The notes below the pieces were generated by a model. It did no database searches, was not told where the DNA came from, and was given only the letters and a program-made list of their open reading frames with translations. From Hsuehochloa calcarea (lineage: Eukaryota > Streptophyta > Magnoliopsida > Poales > Poaceae): a stretch of DNA of 64,000 nt. This document shows, piece by piece, positions 47,767-60,041 of the stretch. The position numbers and the translations under genes were made by a program. Location of the stretch: assembly GCA_036346395.1 (NCBI GenBank), contig CM070601.1, positions 11,529,763 through 11,593,762 on the forward strand. The letters are read 5' to 3'. Each line of letters opens with the position of its first letter. The first letter of the stretch is position 1.

Positions 47767-49733
47767 TGTTGGACCGAAAAGGCGACTAGAGGGGGGGTGA
47801 ATAGGAGCACGCTCACTTTTTCAACCAAGATTAGATTCAACACAAATTTCACTCCAATAGCTATAGAAGCTATGAAGATCGCTATACGATGCAATGGAAG
47901 ACTATGAATCCAATCAAAACCCCAAAGCAAAACAACCAAAATCAACGAAACTTAATTTCCTAAGTGTAGGGCGGTCGACCTCTACTCAAGGGCGGTCGGC
48001 CGGTCCATGGGCGGTCGACCTGCGTGTAGAAGCGGTCGACCTCGACTGATGAACAGTGAAATCAGCCCAAAAAACGAAGTTGAAAATAGGTCTAACTTTT
48101 GATCTACAACTCCAAACTTCATGAAACTTGGAACACACCTTCTCTAGGATGTCAGGAACCTATTCCAATCGAAGATCATAGAGATCCATGGAAAAGTTAC
48201 GACATTTTTCAGTTTGAGAGATGGATGGTTCAAAACCGAGTCAAAACAAAACTAGATCTAAAAACTTACTCGTGGGTGATTGATGATCAAGATGATCTTA
48301 GATGTGTTCCCACATGTCACAGCAAGCTAGATCATGTAAAGAAATCAATCAAAAATATGCGAATCAAAGAAAGACTCAAAATCACCAAATAGAGATAAGA
48401 AAGGCAAAGAGACACACTTTGATCAAAGCTTTCTTTGGATTGATTTGATAGGGTTTGGGTTTACAGCCACTCCATCAATGGAGGACAAAGCTCAATCCAA
48501 GAGCACAAAATCAAATCACAGCTCTCTAGAACCCTAACCTCCACTAATCCTCTCCCTAAGCCAAAACTAGGGTTTCAACAATGAAAAAAGGGTTGAGGGT
48601 GCGACCACCTCCTCCTCTATTTATAGTGTAGACTTAGACCTTCTAGAAGTTCTAACTTAAATGGGCTCCCGTTAAGGCCCAACACAAACGGGTCACACAC
48701 GCACGCATTTTAAAGCGCCGTCTACAACACCTCTTGACCTAAACCGCTTCTCTTGCGTCGTCTTGCGCCGTGGGTAGGCAAAAGGTCACCAATGTGATAT
48801 TTGGTAAGATTACCAAAATACCCTTCTCGGTCCTTCTCTCAAGACCGAGTCCATCTTCGCAAGCACTTCATGCTCCGCCACGTGTAGGTTGATCAACGGC
48901 TCTCTCCATGTCGGCAAGTCTCTCCCATCCGGCTCCCACCGAAACCACCATGGCACTTGCACCGACTCGCGCCGCTTGATCAAACCGATCGCCCAACCGT
49001 CTGTTCGGTCATCCTTGTCCATTCGCACCATACTTGATTTCATTGACCTCGCCGGCATCGTCGATCGTTCTGGACCTCAGCTCTCCAAGCCTCGTCTCGA
49101 TCATCCTCGCCATTGACCGTCGTTGACCACCAAGCAACCTGCACAACAATAGACAAGCAAATCGAAACCGGGAACAAGTTCTTCGCAACTTGACCCACGT
49201 TAGTCAAAACATGCATCATGCAACACATATGCACTGAAACTCATGACTTTGACCTAACCAACGAACAACGCCACCACGAAGGCCGACGTTCAAGTGACAA
49301 CCGGTCGATCGCCCCGAGGTGGTCGGCCGATCACGACCTACGGTCCGACCGCCCGTAAGGACTTAGCCGATTTTCAACCCCTGAAAATCCGAAACCTGCT
49401 GGAAACTTTAAACCAATAGAACTTTTGACTGGAGACTCCAAAAATTATGAGACTAAGTGCATTGGGATCCTCTCACTTGCCTACAGCCTCTATTTTTGGC
49501 CCGGCATGTTCTGATCATTTTTTGTCACGGTCGGTCTGACCGCCGCACATGGCCGGTCTGACCGATTTGGGACCGGTCGGACCGCCGTGCTATGGCCGGT
49601 CGGACCGCCCCTGTCCAGAATGCCTGAACAGTTCTGAAACTTTGTCGAAAACTCGTGAAACGACAAACCGTTAACGCCATTGCCAATTGTCACATCATCC
49701 TAAGATCTGGAGCATATCCCCATGATATCCACA
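47767..49733 (-). repeat. 3' LTR of the nested Copia element
   Basis: On the plus strand it starts TGTTGGACCGAAAAGG and ends CATGATATCCACA, so in element sense it runs TGTGG...CCAACA. It is 1967 bp and matches 58142-59940 with mostly small differences. Confidence 0.9.
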
Positions 49734-49734
49734 A

Positions 49735-49746
49735 TCTCCCCCTTGA
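49735..49746 (-). other. Polypurine tract of the nested Copia element
   Basis: The minus strand reads CAAGGGGGAGAT directly before the LTR. Confidence 0.85.
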
Positions 49747-51506
49747 TGAACACATTGGCAATAATCCAGAAAATATAATTTAGAGGTTTGAAAAGTAAAA
49801 TACTTTCGTTTTCGCACAAAGGCACAACTTGGTCCAAAAGCAAAAGAAAGCAATGGAAATGACCAAGCTGACATCAGAATAGCATAGGTAAGTGAGATAA
49901 GGCAAAAGAAAGCATAAAAACTTTGATTTCCAGAAAAAGTCACAAATCTCACTTAAGGTCCAAATGAAAGAACAATTGTTCAATTGACCTTTGATCATTG
50001 TGAGGAGTAATAAATGCAATTTAAGTTCAGGAGAGTCAATAAGACGATAAGAATGCAATTCAAGAACTCCCCCTCACTATGATCCTCAGATTTCAGAAAA
50101 TTTCAAATTCTCCAACTTTCTCCCATTTGTATAATCTTCCCCCCAACATTGAAATATCTTCTCCCCCTTTGACAATGGAGTCATCAAGGAATCACGTCTT
50201 CCTCTCATCCAGAGATAACAATTGCAGAATGAAGAAAGAAGCAAAAAGAAGAAGTATACATGAAGTGCAATGGAGTGGCTTCATTTTTGTATTTTTCAAT
50301 TTTTGATTACAAGAAGCTTTGGAGATTGCCCAAAAGAGCTAGCCAGCATTTCTAATATTGCACAAACAACATATCAAGCCTGACAATGCTAGCAAGATCA
50401 TGGTAAGACATATATATCAAAGCTAAGCACAAAGGCTCAAAAGTAAAGCAATAGATTTGATCAATTTAAGCAAAGCTTCAAATTCAGCAAGTTCATCAAC
50501 AGGGATCCTAAAATGAAATTGGTCATGTCAAAATGTCAAAGTGAGATCAAAATCTAACAAAGACCACATTAAGAGTCAATCAGTCTGTATTGAATCATTT
50601 TGCTCAAGATTTCTCAAAAGCCCATTTGTCAGCAGTTTTCACATATGCATTGAATATTGAAGTTGACTAATGATCTAACTTAGTGACAAGATCCTGGACT
50701 AGGATCCATCCACAAACTCATCCTAAGCTTCACGGAAGTTGATTAAAGGTATATCTTAGTAAAGAAGATCCCGGACTAGGAGCCATCCACAAACTCTTTC
50801 TAAGCTTCTACCGAGGCGACAAATCCCGAGGTTCATATCATTTCGACAAGCGGTCCCCATGAGATCGTGCGTTCATCAAACTATCTCCAAGTTCATGTCA
50901 TTGACAAGCGCCTCGTAAGAATAGTTTGGCACAATTTAAGCATAAGACAATCTTGATTTTTCATTTTCACAAGAGCGCTTTAGAATCTCAAGAACACAAA
51001 AGCTCAAGTAATGGTCAATTTTAGATTCAAGAGCTAACAAAGCAATTCTGACAGGGCCAATATCACAAAAGGAGCACTAATTGCGCAACTCGCTAAAACA
51101 TCCACAAATTGCAATTTTAGTTTGAGTTGTTTTAAAGTACTAGCTCATATAGCAAAGACTTAGCTACACATGTAAAAGCATGATAATTCTAGCAAATCAA
51201 AGAGCTAGACATGGCATTGAGCAAGAATTGAAATACTAAAGCTCCAAAGGGTAATAGACAAAGCTTCATCAATTTTAAAAGATAAGCAGAAAATTTTATA
51301 TTACAATGCATCTTTTTGGATTTTTTTAAAAACCACTTGATGTATTTTTCATATGAATGCAATATGATACAATGAGATGCAATAAAAGCCTAAAACCTAA
51401 AAAGTTCAAAAGATCAACAAGTTCGGAAAAGAACAATAAAAGATCAAAAGAACAAGGTAAGATCGTAAAAGATCGAACTCCCCTCAAACCAACCCATAGG
51501 GATAAA
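49747..51506 (-). other. Non-coding tail between pol and 3' LTR of the nested Copia element
   Basis: About 1.76 kb without a convincing reading frame. SIRE-lineage elements often carry an extra, sometimes envelope-like, region at this place; here I see no protein. Confidence 0.6.
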
Positions 51507-54500
51507 TTACCCTAACTCGCTTCTCAAGGTGGCAAACCTAGTTGGGTCTAAAGGTTTGGTGAGGATATCGGCCGATTGAGCCTCGGACTCCACGAAGTGC
51601 AGTACAATATCACCCTTCTCGACATGGTCTCTAAGGAAGTGATAGCGAATGTCTATGTGCTTGGTTCTAGAGTGTTGCACATGGTTCTTAGCAATGTTAA
51701 TAGCAGAAGTGTTATCGCAGAAAAGAGGAACACTAGCGAAATTTAACCAATAGTCCTTAAGAGTGGATACCATCCACAAAATCGACTACAGCAACTAGCA
51801 AAGCACTCTATATTCAACTTGATGATTGTGCAATGAGGACTGCTTCCTAGAAGACCAAGAAACAAGAGAAGTGCCTAGGAAGTGACAAGTGCCCGAGGTA
51901 CTCTTCCTATCAAGCCGACAGCCCGCAAAATCAGAATCAGAAAACCCCCGAATGGACAAAGAAGAAGAGCAGGAGTACCAAATGCCATACTGGAGGGTAG
52001 AGTGTAAATACCTGAATATGCGCTTAACAGCTTGGAGATGGAAAGCTCTCGGAGATGCCTGAAACCTCGCGCAGAGGCAGATTGTGAAGTGGATGTCCGG
52101 TCTTGAGGCCGTCAGGTACAGGAGGGAGCCGATCATGCTGCGGTACTCGCGTTGATCCACGGCTTCTCCTTCCTCATCCGATCCAGCGATCGAAGTCGCC
52201 ATGGGAGTGGCGATCGACTTGCGATCACCCATGTCGAGCGTTTGAGCGGATCCTTAGTATACTTCGTCTGATGGATGAAGATCCCTTCCTTACATTGCTT
52301 GATTTGAAGCCCCAGAAAGCAGTTGAGCTCTCCCATCATGCTCATCTCAAATTCCCTGGACATAGTCTCAGAAAAGCTAGAAACAAGAGCATGAGAAGAA
52401 CCACCAAAGATAATATCATCAACGTAAATCTGAGCAAGTAAGAAATCATTGCCACGCCTAAGAATGAACAAGGTCTTTTCTACATTACCCATCTCAAAAT
52501 CATTCTTAAGCAAGAAGGTCTTAAGCCTATCATACCAGGCTCTAGGGGCTTGTTTAAGACCATACAAGGCTTTGGACAGCTTGAAGACATGATGTGGGTT
52601 TTTGGGATTCTCAAAGCCTGGGGGTTGCCTAACATAAACCTCCTCCTCTATGAAACCGTTCAGAAAGGCACTCTTAAAATCCATCTGATATAATCTAAAA
52701 CCCTTAGAAGCAGCAAATGCAAGTAGAATACGAATGGCTTCTAGTCTAGCAACAGGAGCAAAAGTCTCATCAAAATCTAACCCCTCAACTTGGCTAAACC
52801 CTTGAGCTACCAACCTAGCCTTGTTTCTAATCACAGAACCATCCTCATTTTGTTTGTTTTTGAAGACCCAGCGGGTTCCTATAATATTATGACCACTAGG
52901 AGGTTCTACTAGGTTCCAGACCTTATTCCTCTCAAAATTCTCTAACTCCTCATGCATGGCATTGACCCAACTCGAATCAGATAAAGCATGTGATATATCG
53001 CGGGGTTCAAAAGAAGCTACAAAAGCAGAATGAGAATAGAGGTTTGGATCATGATACCTGGAGCGAGTGACTCGTTCATGGATATTACCTATCATCTGAT
53101 CCGGCGGATGCTGCTTTTGAATGTGAAGTGGCGCACCCGGAGAGGAAAGTACCTCTTCGACCTCCGCAGGTACTACTGATGATGAAGATGCAGCAGGTGC
53201 CTCAACTGAAGGCGAAGTAGTCACAGCAGGTTCTTGTGCTGGAAGAGGAGCGTCAACAGCAGCAGGTGGAAGAGCATCATCGAGTCCATCATCATCTTCC
53301 TCTACAAATATGCTCTCTGTCACCTGTGTATCACCTGAAATATCTGATCTAGCTCCAGGGCTAGTCTCATCAAAAGTGACATTGCATGTCTCCTGAACCA
53401 GGTTAGTTTCAGCATTAAAAACCCGAAAACCCCTTGAATGTGCAGGATAACCCAGAAATAAACCATCAAAAGTTCTTGACTCAAATTTATCTAGGTTTCC
53501 TGTCTTGAGAATAAAACACTTGGATCCAAAGACTCGAAAGTGCGAGACAGAGGGTTTTCTACAGAAACGAAGCTCATAAGGAGTCTTGCCCAAAGACGGT
53601 CTCAAAAAGACACGATTTGCAATATGGCAAGCAGTAGAAATAGCTTCGGCCCAAAACCTCCTCAGTGCTATACTCATCTAGCATCGTCCTAGCCATCTCG
53701 ACTAGGGTCCTGTTCTTCCTTTCCACAACGCCATTTTGTTGAGGGACGTGTGGGAGGAGAACGATGCTCAATTTCACGCGGCACAAAAGGAAGCAAAGAT
53801 GCATTCTTGAACTCCGTGCCATTGTCACTGCGGATCGCTCTCAAGGCACTCGGAAGTTCGAAGCCAAACAAAGAACAAGATCATGATAATGATCAAAAGC
53901 TTCATCTTTCAAGCAAGAAAGAACACCCAAGTGTATCTAGAAAAATCATCGACTATGACAAGAATGTACCATTTTTCACCAATCGACAGAACCCTAAGCG
54001 GGACCAACGATCCATATGAAGCAACCGTCGGTCCACGGTCCATGACCATAGTCATCGATGGGTGTGAGGCGGCAACTTGCTTGCCATGCCTACTGAGCGC
54101 ATACATCTGACATCCTTGATGGCTTTGAGTTTAGGCAAACCTCTCGATGAGCTCAAGGTTGCTAACTCGCGTCGAGATGATCAAAACCAATGTGCCCCAA
54201 ACGACGGTGCTAAAGCGAACTCGGAAGAAGAAGATGAAATTAAGCACTTGAGAGAACCAAAGAAGAGATTGGAAAAATCACCTCAAAGATCCTAGCAACT
54301 CTAGTAATCCCAAAACAAGCTCACCAAATTAATCAAGCACCCGACAAGCATTTTTCTTAAATCTAGTTTCATAGCCATCATCAAGAAGTTGAGAGACGAA
54401 AGCAAATTAAACCTTAGCTTGTCCACAAGGGCGGCGTCCTTGAGGATGAACTTATCGTTCACCCTGATCGATCCCGTTCCTTCAATCCGCCCTTGTCTAT

Positions 54501-54720
54501 CATCTCCAAAGGTGATGAATTCATCACCCGTCGACCGCGTGAAGGAGGTGAACCATCTTGAGTCTCCGGTCATGTGGCGTGAACAGCCGGAGTCGACGAA
54601 CCACGTGTCCTTCCTCTTTCCGCGGTAATCCTGAAAATCAAGGCACGGAAGAACGATGTGTCTCAATCTCAAGTTAGTTAAACAAGACTTGGGAACCCGA
54701 GATCGAGACACACGTCTCAT
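51507..54720 (-). pseudogene. Copia pol (protease, integrase, reverse transcriptase, RNase H), frameshifted
   Basis: The minus strand gives, in order, a protease motif WFVDSGCSRHMTG near 54610, integrase pieces including VIVDDFSRYTW and DNGTEF with PQQNGVVERKNR, and a long reverse transcriptase frame (52133-53677). That frame has RWVFKNKQNEDGS, QMDFKSAFLNG, LYGLKQAPRAWY and the catalytic YVDDIIFGG. RNase H follows in two frames (51795-52232 and 51507-51779) with LFCDNTSAI and ADILTKPL. Frame breaks lie near 54115, 53670, 52235 and 51785. The last is explained by loss of one base in what should be a CAG codon, so part of the damage may be in the assembly rather than the genome. Confidence 0.88.
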
Positions 54721-54864
54721 GAGTAGTATGCAAAGCAGAAGTGCTATCCTTGATTAAGTTTGAAGTTCTGTTATGAGCAATGGTTACTTTAACATAAGAG
54801 TTATCCTGTTTAGGAACATGATGATGAGCATGTGACACAAATCCTAAGCCAGGTTTCTTCTTTT

Positions 54865-55848
54865 CTACATTACCATGTCTCGTAAAAGCTCTAGGTTGAT
54901 TGAGTGAAATTCTAGCAAAATTTTTTTATCATTTTTCAACCTACGCCAACAGAACTCAACCAAATGCCCATTCTTCTTGCAATAGGTGCAATGGTACTTG
55001 ATACCACTGGGAGAAGCACCCTTTGACTTAACAGAGGTTTGGGCAAAACCCGCAGATTTAAAAATAGTTTTTGCAGGTTGGGTTTTAAATTCAACTAACC
55101 CATTTTCTAAGACTTGAGTTACTTTGGGCTTGGAATTATCTTGGACAGAGTTGTATCCTAATCCTTGCTTCTTATAAGGAGTCTTAGATTTGTCCAGAAT
55201 TATGTTTAATTGTTTCTTACCTTTAGAAAAATTTTCTAAGGTATCCTTAAGATAAGCATTTTCTTTTTCAAGATTAACACATGACTCGCAAGTTTTGCCT
55301 TTAATAGCTCTAGCATATTTTTCCTTATACAAAACAATTTCAAGTTTAAGAGCAGGACATGAAGCACATGTAGAAGACTCAATACTGTCCTTAAGCTTGA
55401 CATATTTAGCTCTAACTGCTTCTAAGATATCTTTAACTTCATGTTCGCGTTCAATGCAAAAAGAACAAAGGCTAGAATCAACATCACCAGAAGCAACCAA
55501 CTTGCTAGAATCTAAGCATTTTTCACAAGGAGCAGATTTAACCTCAACTAGCTCAGTCCTAGCATTTTCAAGTTGTTGCAAAGCAATATCATGAGCTGAT
55601 TGCAGTTTAGCAAATTCTGAGTGTAGAGCATGGCAGGAAGAACATTCATCAGATTCAAGAGTCTTAGTATTTGCAAGTTCTAAAGTCAAATTATCTACTT
55701 GAGACTCTAAGTCCTTGTTCCTAGCAATGATATACTCTAACGCCTTATCCTGGCTCATGAGTTGCTCAAAGATAGTTTCACATCTATCAGAAAGGACATC
55801 ATAGGAGAGAGGTACCTCATCGTCGTCAACGTCGTCGGAGTCGGTCAT
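54865..55848 (-). pseudogene. Copia Gag C-terminal region with coiled coil and zinc knuckle
   Basis: A 327-residue open frame on the minus strand. It has an acidic start (DSDDVDDDE), then a long heptad-rich coiled coil with repeated Cys-x2-Cys pairs (SSCHAL, CEKC, CSFC, CASC, CESC). A complete CCHC zinc knuckle CTYCKKNGHLVEFC lies near the end. This is the nucleocapsid part of Gag in SIRE-like elements, which bind their own RNA. Upstream it joins a duplicated Gag segment at about 55790. Confidence 0.82.
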
Positions 55849-56950
55849 GAAGCAAACGTCGGTGAAGTCCTTGGCCTTCCCCTTCTTCTTATCTTGAGGG
55901 ATCTCCTCCTCCTTGTCATCCTCGCTCCCGAGTCCACATCGCTAAGGATTGTTCCCCAAAGCGGCAAGAACCCGTGAGTCGCTTTGTCGACTTTGCAAGA
56001 TCAAATCTTGACTTGTTCCATTGAGGCTTCTTCCAAGTGGCTTTCCTTCCTTGTGGTTGCTCTTTCCTTTCAACTTGGGGCGGTTGCGGATATGATTAAG
56101 CTCACCACACTCATAGCAAGTCACGGACCTCCTCTCTTTTGTTTCTCATATTGTTATAGGCTCGTGTGGCTTTTCCGACTATGAGGGCTAACTCGGCCTC
56201 GGAAGACTCTCAAACTCCTCTTCATGGATTGCGGATAAACCAAAGAAGTTTAAAATCCGAAAGAAGACTCGGAAGACCCATCGAAGCTCTCTTGAGCGGA
56301 GTGCGCTACCAAGGCCATATTTTTCTTCTTGGGATGATCAATCCTCTTGATCTCATGAGTCTTGAGCTTGCTATAGAGCAGCTCCAAAGTCGATCGAGAG
56401 GTTGACATTCTCCTCAATGGCGGTAGCCTTTATCTCCCACTCCTTGGTGTTGATTGCGACCAAGAGGTGGGTGGCATTTTCGGATCGAGAATATTCAATT
56501 CCAACGACCTTCATCCGATTAATCACTTTGTTAAAGCGATGAAAATGTCATCGATGCTCTCTCGGACGCATCTCGAATTTGTTATATTCACGCTTATAGA
56601 TCGCGTACTTTTTCTGATTTGGGACGAACCCTCATAGTAGGTTTCGAGGGTGTTCCAAATCTCATGCGCATCTCAAGATTGCAAATTCGATCATACTCCT
56701 GTCTACCAAGCCCACCATACAAGAGGTTCTTTGCCTTATTGTTGTTAGCCAAGAGGGTTGCTGATTGGCCGCGTAACAACTTCAGAAGAACGAGCGGGGC
56801 TCGAACAACCTCCCATATAGCTTGTCCTTCGCTCTCAAGGAAGACTCGCATGCGATTCTTCCAATAGGCATAGTCGTGCCCATCAAGATATGCGGCTTGG
56901 TGGAGTACTTATCCATCGCCAAGTTCGATAGGGAGTCAAGCCTCTGTCGG
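55791..56950 (-). repeat. Gag tandem duplication, unit 1
   Basis: Begins AAAGGACATCATAGGAGAGA, identical to 56951 onward, giving a period of 1160 bp. It covers the CYECGELNH knuckle region back to the start of Gag. It differs from unit 2 chiefly by loss or change of CAG and CTG trinucleotides. Confidence 0.88.
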
Positions 56951-58092
56951 AAAGGACATCATAGGAGAGAGGTACCTCATCGTCGTCCAACGCCGTCGAG
57001 TCGGTCATGAAGCAAACGTCGGTGAAGTCCTTGGCCTTCCCTTCTTCTTATCTTGAGGATCTCCTCCTCCTTGTCATCCTCGCTCCCGAGTCCACATCGC
57101 TAAGGATTGTTCCCCAAAGCGGCAAGAACCCGGTGAGTCGCTTTGTCGACTTTGCGATCAAATCTTGACTTGTTCCATTGAGGCTTCTTCCAAGTGGCTT
57201 TCCTTCCTTGTGGTTGCTCTTTCCTTTCAACTTGGGGCGGTTGCGGATATGATTAAGCTCACCACACTCATAGCAAGTCACGGACCTCCTCTCTTTTGTT
57301 TCTCATATTGTTATAGGCTCGTGTGGCTTTTCCGACTATGAGGGCTAACTCGGCCTCGGAAGACTCTCAAACTCCTCTTCATGGATTGCGGATAAACCAA
57401 AGAAGTTTAAAATCCGTAAGAAGACTCAGAAGACCCATCAGAAGCTCTCTTGAGCGGGTCTGCTACCAAGGCCATATTTTTCTTCTTGGGATGATCAATC
57501 CTCTTGATCTCATGAGTCTTGAGCTTGCTATAGAGCAGCTCCAAAGTCAGATCAGAGAGGTTGACATTCTCCTCAATGGCGGTAGCCTTTATCTCCCACT
57601 CCTTGGTGTTGATTGCAGCCAAGAGGTGGGTGGCATTTTCAGACTGAGAATATTCAATTCCAACAGCCTTCATCTGATTAATCACTTTGTTAAAGCGACT
57701 GAAAATGTCATCGATGCTCTCTCCAGGACGCATCTCGAATTTGTTATATTCACGCTTATAGACCGCAGCGTATTTTCTTGATTTGGGACGAACCCTCATA
57801 GTAGGTTTCGAGGGTGTTCCAAATCTCGTGCGCAGTCTCAAGATTGCAAATTCGATCATACTCCTGTCTACCAAGCCCACCATACAAGAGGTTCTTTGCC
57901 TTATTGTTGTTAGCCAAGAGGGCTGTTGAAGCCGGCGTAACAACTTCAGGAAGAACGAGCGGGGCTCGAACAACCTCCCATATAGCTTGTCCTTCGCTCT
58001 CAAGGAAGACTCGCATGCGATTCTTCCAATAGGCATAGTCGTGCCCATCGAAGATATGCGGCTTGGTGGAGTACTTATCCATCGCCAAGTTC
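56951..58092 (-). repeat. Gag tandem duplication, unit 2
   Basis: Second copy of the 1.16-kb unit. This one runs on into the true Gag start and the primer site. Divergence from unit 1 sits at CWG trinucleotides. Confidence 0.88.
57407..58088 (-). pseudogene. Copia Gag N-terminal (UBN2-type) region
   Basis: From the ATG at 58088 the minus strand reads MAMDKYSTKPHIFDGHDYAY, then WKNRMRVFLESE, and after a frameshift near 57775 continues YNKFEMRPGESIDDIFSRFN and TLELLYSKLKTHEIKR. This is the capsid-like UBN2 domain of plant Copia Gag proteins. A zinc knuckle further on (57240-57281) reads CYECGELNHIRNRPK, where the fourth ligand Cys is replaced by Arg through a CTG-to-CCG type change. Confidence 0.88.
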
Positions 58093-58126
58093 AGTGACCG
58101 GTTAAGATCAAGATTGAACTAACCGG

Positions 58127-58138
58127 GCTCTGATACCA
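58127..58138 (-). other. Primer binding site of the nested Copia element
   Basis: The minus strand reads TGGTATCAGAGC, matching initiator tRNA-Met. It lies 3 bases from the LTR at 58142. Confidence 0.93.
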
Positions 58139-58141
58139 CTT

Positions 58142-59940
58142 GTTGGACCGAAAAGGCGACTAGAGGGGGTGAATAGGAGCACGCTCACTTTTTCAACCAA
58201 GATTAGATTCAACACAAATTTCACTCCAATAGCTATAGAAGCTATGAAGATCGATATACCAAGATCAAATGAAGACTAGGATTGAATCCAATCAAAACCC
58301 AAGCAAAACAACCAAAATCAATGAAACTTAATTTCCTAAGTGTAGGGCGGTCTGACCTCTACTCAAGGGCGGTCTGACCGGTCCATGGGCGGTCGACCTG
58401 TAGTAGAAGCGATCTGACCTCCAGCCTGATGAACAGTGAAATCAGCCCGAAAAACGAAGTTAAAAATAGGTCTAACTTTTGATCTACAACTCCAAACTTC
58501 ATGAAACTTGGAACACACCTTCTCTAGTATGTCAGAACCTATTCCAATCGAAGATCATGGAGATCCATGGAAAAGTTACGACCTTTTCAGTTTGAGAGAT
58601 GGATGGTTCAAAACCGAGTCAAAAGCGAAAACTAGATCCAAAAACTTACTCGTGGGTGATTGATGATCAAGATGATCTTAGATGTGTTCCCACATATCAC
58701 AAAGAAGCTAGATCATGTAAAGAAATCAATCAAAAACATGTGAATCAAAGAAAGACTCAAAATCACCAAATAGAGAGAAGAAAGGCAAAGAGACACATCT
58801 TTGATCAAAGCTTTCTTTGGATTGATTTGATAGGGTTTGGGTTTACAGCCACTCCATCAATGGAGGACAAAGCTCAATCCAAGAGCACAAAATCAAATCA
58901 CAACTCTCTAGAACCCTAACCTCCACTAATCCTCTCCTAAGCGAAAACTAGGGTTTCAACAATGAAAAAGGGTTGAGGGTGCAACCACCTCCTCCTCTAT
59001 TTATAGTGTAGACTTAGACCTTCTAGAAGTTCTAACTTAAATGGGCTCCGTTAAGGCCCAACACAAACGGGTCACACACGCACGCATTTTAAAGCGCCGT
59101 CTACAACACCTCTTGACCTAAACCGCTTCTCTTGCGTCGTCTTGCGCCGTGGGTAGGCAAAAGGTCACCAAGGTGATATTTGGTAAGATTACCAAAATAC
59201 CCCTTCTCGGTCCTTCTCTCAAGACCGAGTCCATCTTCGAAGCACTTCGCATGCTCATACGTGTAGGTTGATCAACGGCTCTCTCCATGTCGGCAAGTCT
59301 CTCCCATCCGCCCCACCGAAACCACCATGGCACTTGCACCGACTCCGCCGCTTGATCAAACCATCCGCCGAATCGTCTGTTCGGTCATCCTTGTCCATTC
59401 TCGCACCATACTTGATTTCATTGACCTCACCCGCATCGCCGATCGTTCGACCTCGGCTCTCCAAGCCTCGTCCCGATCATCCTCGCCGCTTGACCGTCGT
59501 TGACCACCAAGCAACTCGCACAACAATAGACAAGCAAATCGAAACCGGAACAAGTTCTTCGCAACTTGACCCACGTTAGTCAAAACATGCATCATGCAAC
59601 ACATATGCTGAAACTCATGACTTTGACCTAACCAGCGAACAACGCCGCCACGAAGGTCGACGTTCAGTGACAACCGGTCGATCGCCCCTCGGGGCGGTCG
59701 ATCATTACTTTGCCGGTCGGACCGCGGCCATAGGCCGGTCCGATCGCCAGAGGACTTAGCCGATTTTCAACCCCAAAATCCAAACCTGCTGAAACTTTAA
59801 ACCAATAGAACTTTTGATGGAGACTCCAAAATTATGAGACTAAGTGCATTGGGATCCCCTCACTTGCCTCTGACCTCTATTTTTGGCGGCTTGCTCGATC
59901 ATTTTTAGTCACGGTCGGTCGACCACGCGACATGGCCGGC
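58142..59940 (-). repeat. 5' LTR of the nested Copia element, outer end truncated
   Basis: Starts TGTTGGACCGAAAAGG like the other LTR and can be followed to about GTCACGGTCGGTC near 59925. It then stops matching, so roughly the outermost 200 bp is missing. Confidence 0.88.
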
Positions 59941-60041
59941 CGGCCGTGGGATCTCCGTCGCTGAAATTGCTCCTTTGCTCGCGTACATGCCCCAGATTCG
60001 ATTCGATTCAGATTCGGCATCGGCGCGCCTCCCTCCAGTAC

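Larger units (their letters stand above)
47767..59940 (-). mobile_element. SIRE/Maximus-like Copia retrotransposon nested in the outer element
   Basis: The element reads on the minus strand. The downstream LTR is 47767-49733, the upstream LTR 58142 to about 59940, with a primer site at 58127-58138 and a polypurine tract at 49735-49746. The protein order is gag (58088 down to about 54865), aspartic protease (about 54650), integrase (about 53600-54110), reverse transcriptase (52240-53200) and RNase H (51507-52232). This is the PR-IN-RT-RH order that defines Copia. A coiled-coil Gag and a long tail between pol and the 3' LTR fit the SIRE/Maximus lineage. The upstream LTR lacks roughly its outer 200 bp compared with the other, so no target duplication can be found. 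Many frameshifts are present, a good part of them at CAG/CTG sites. Confidence 0.9.
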
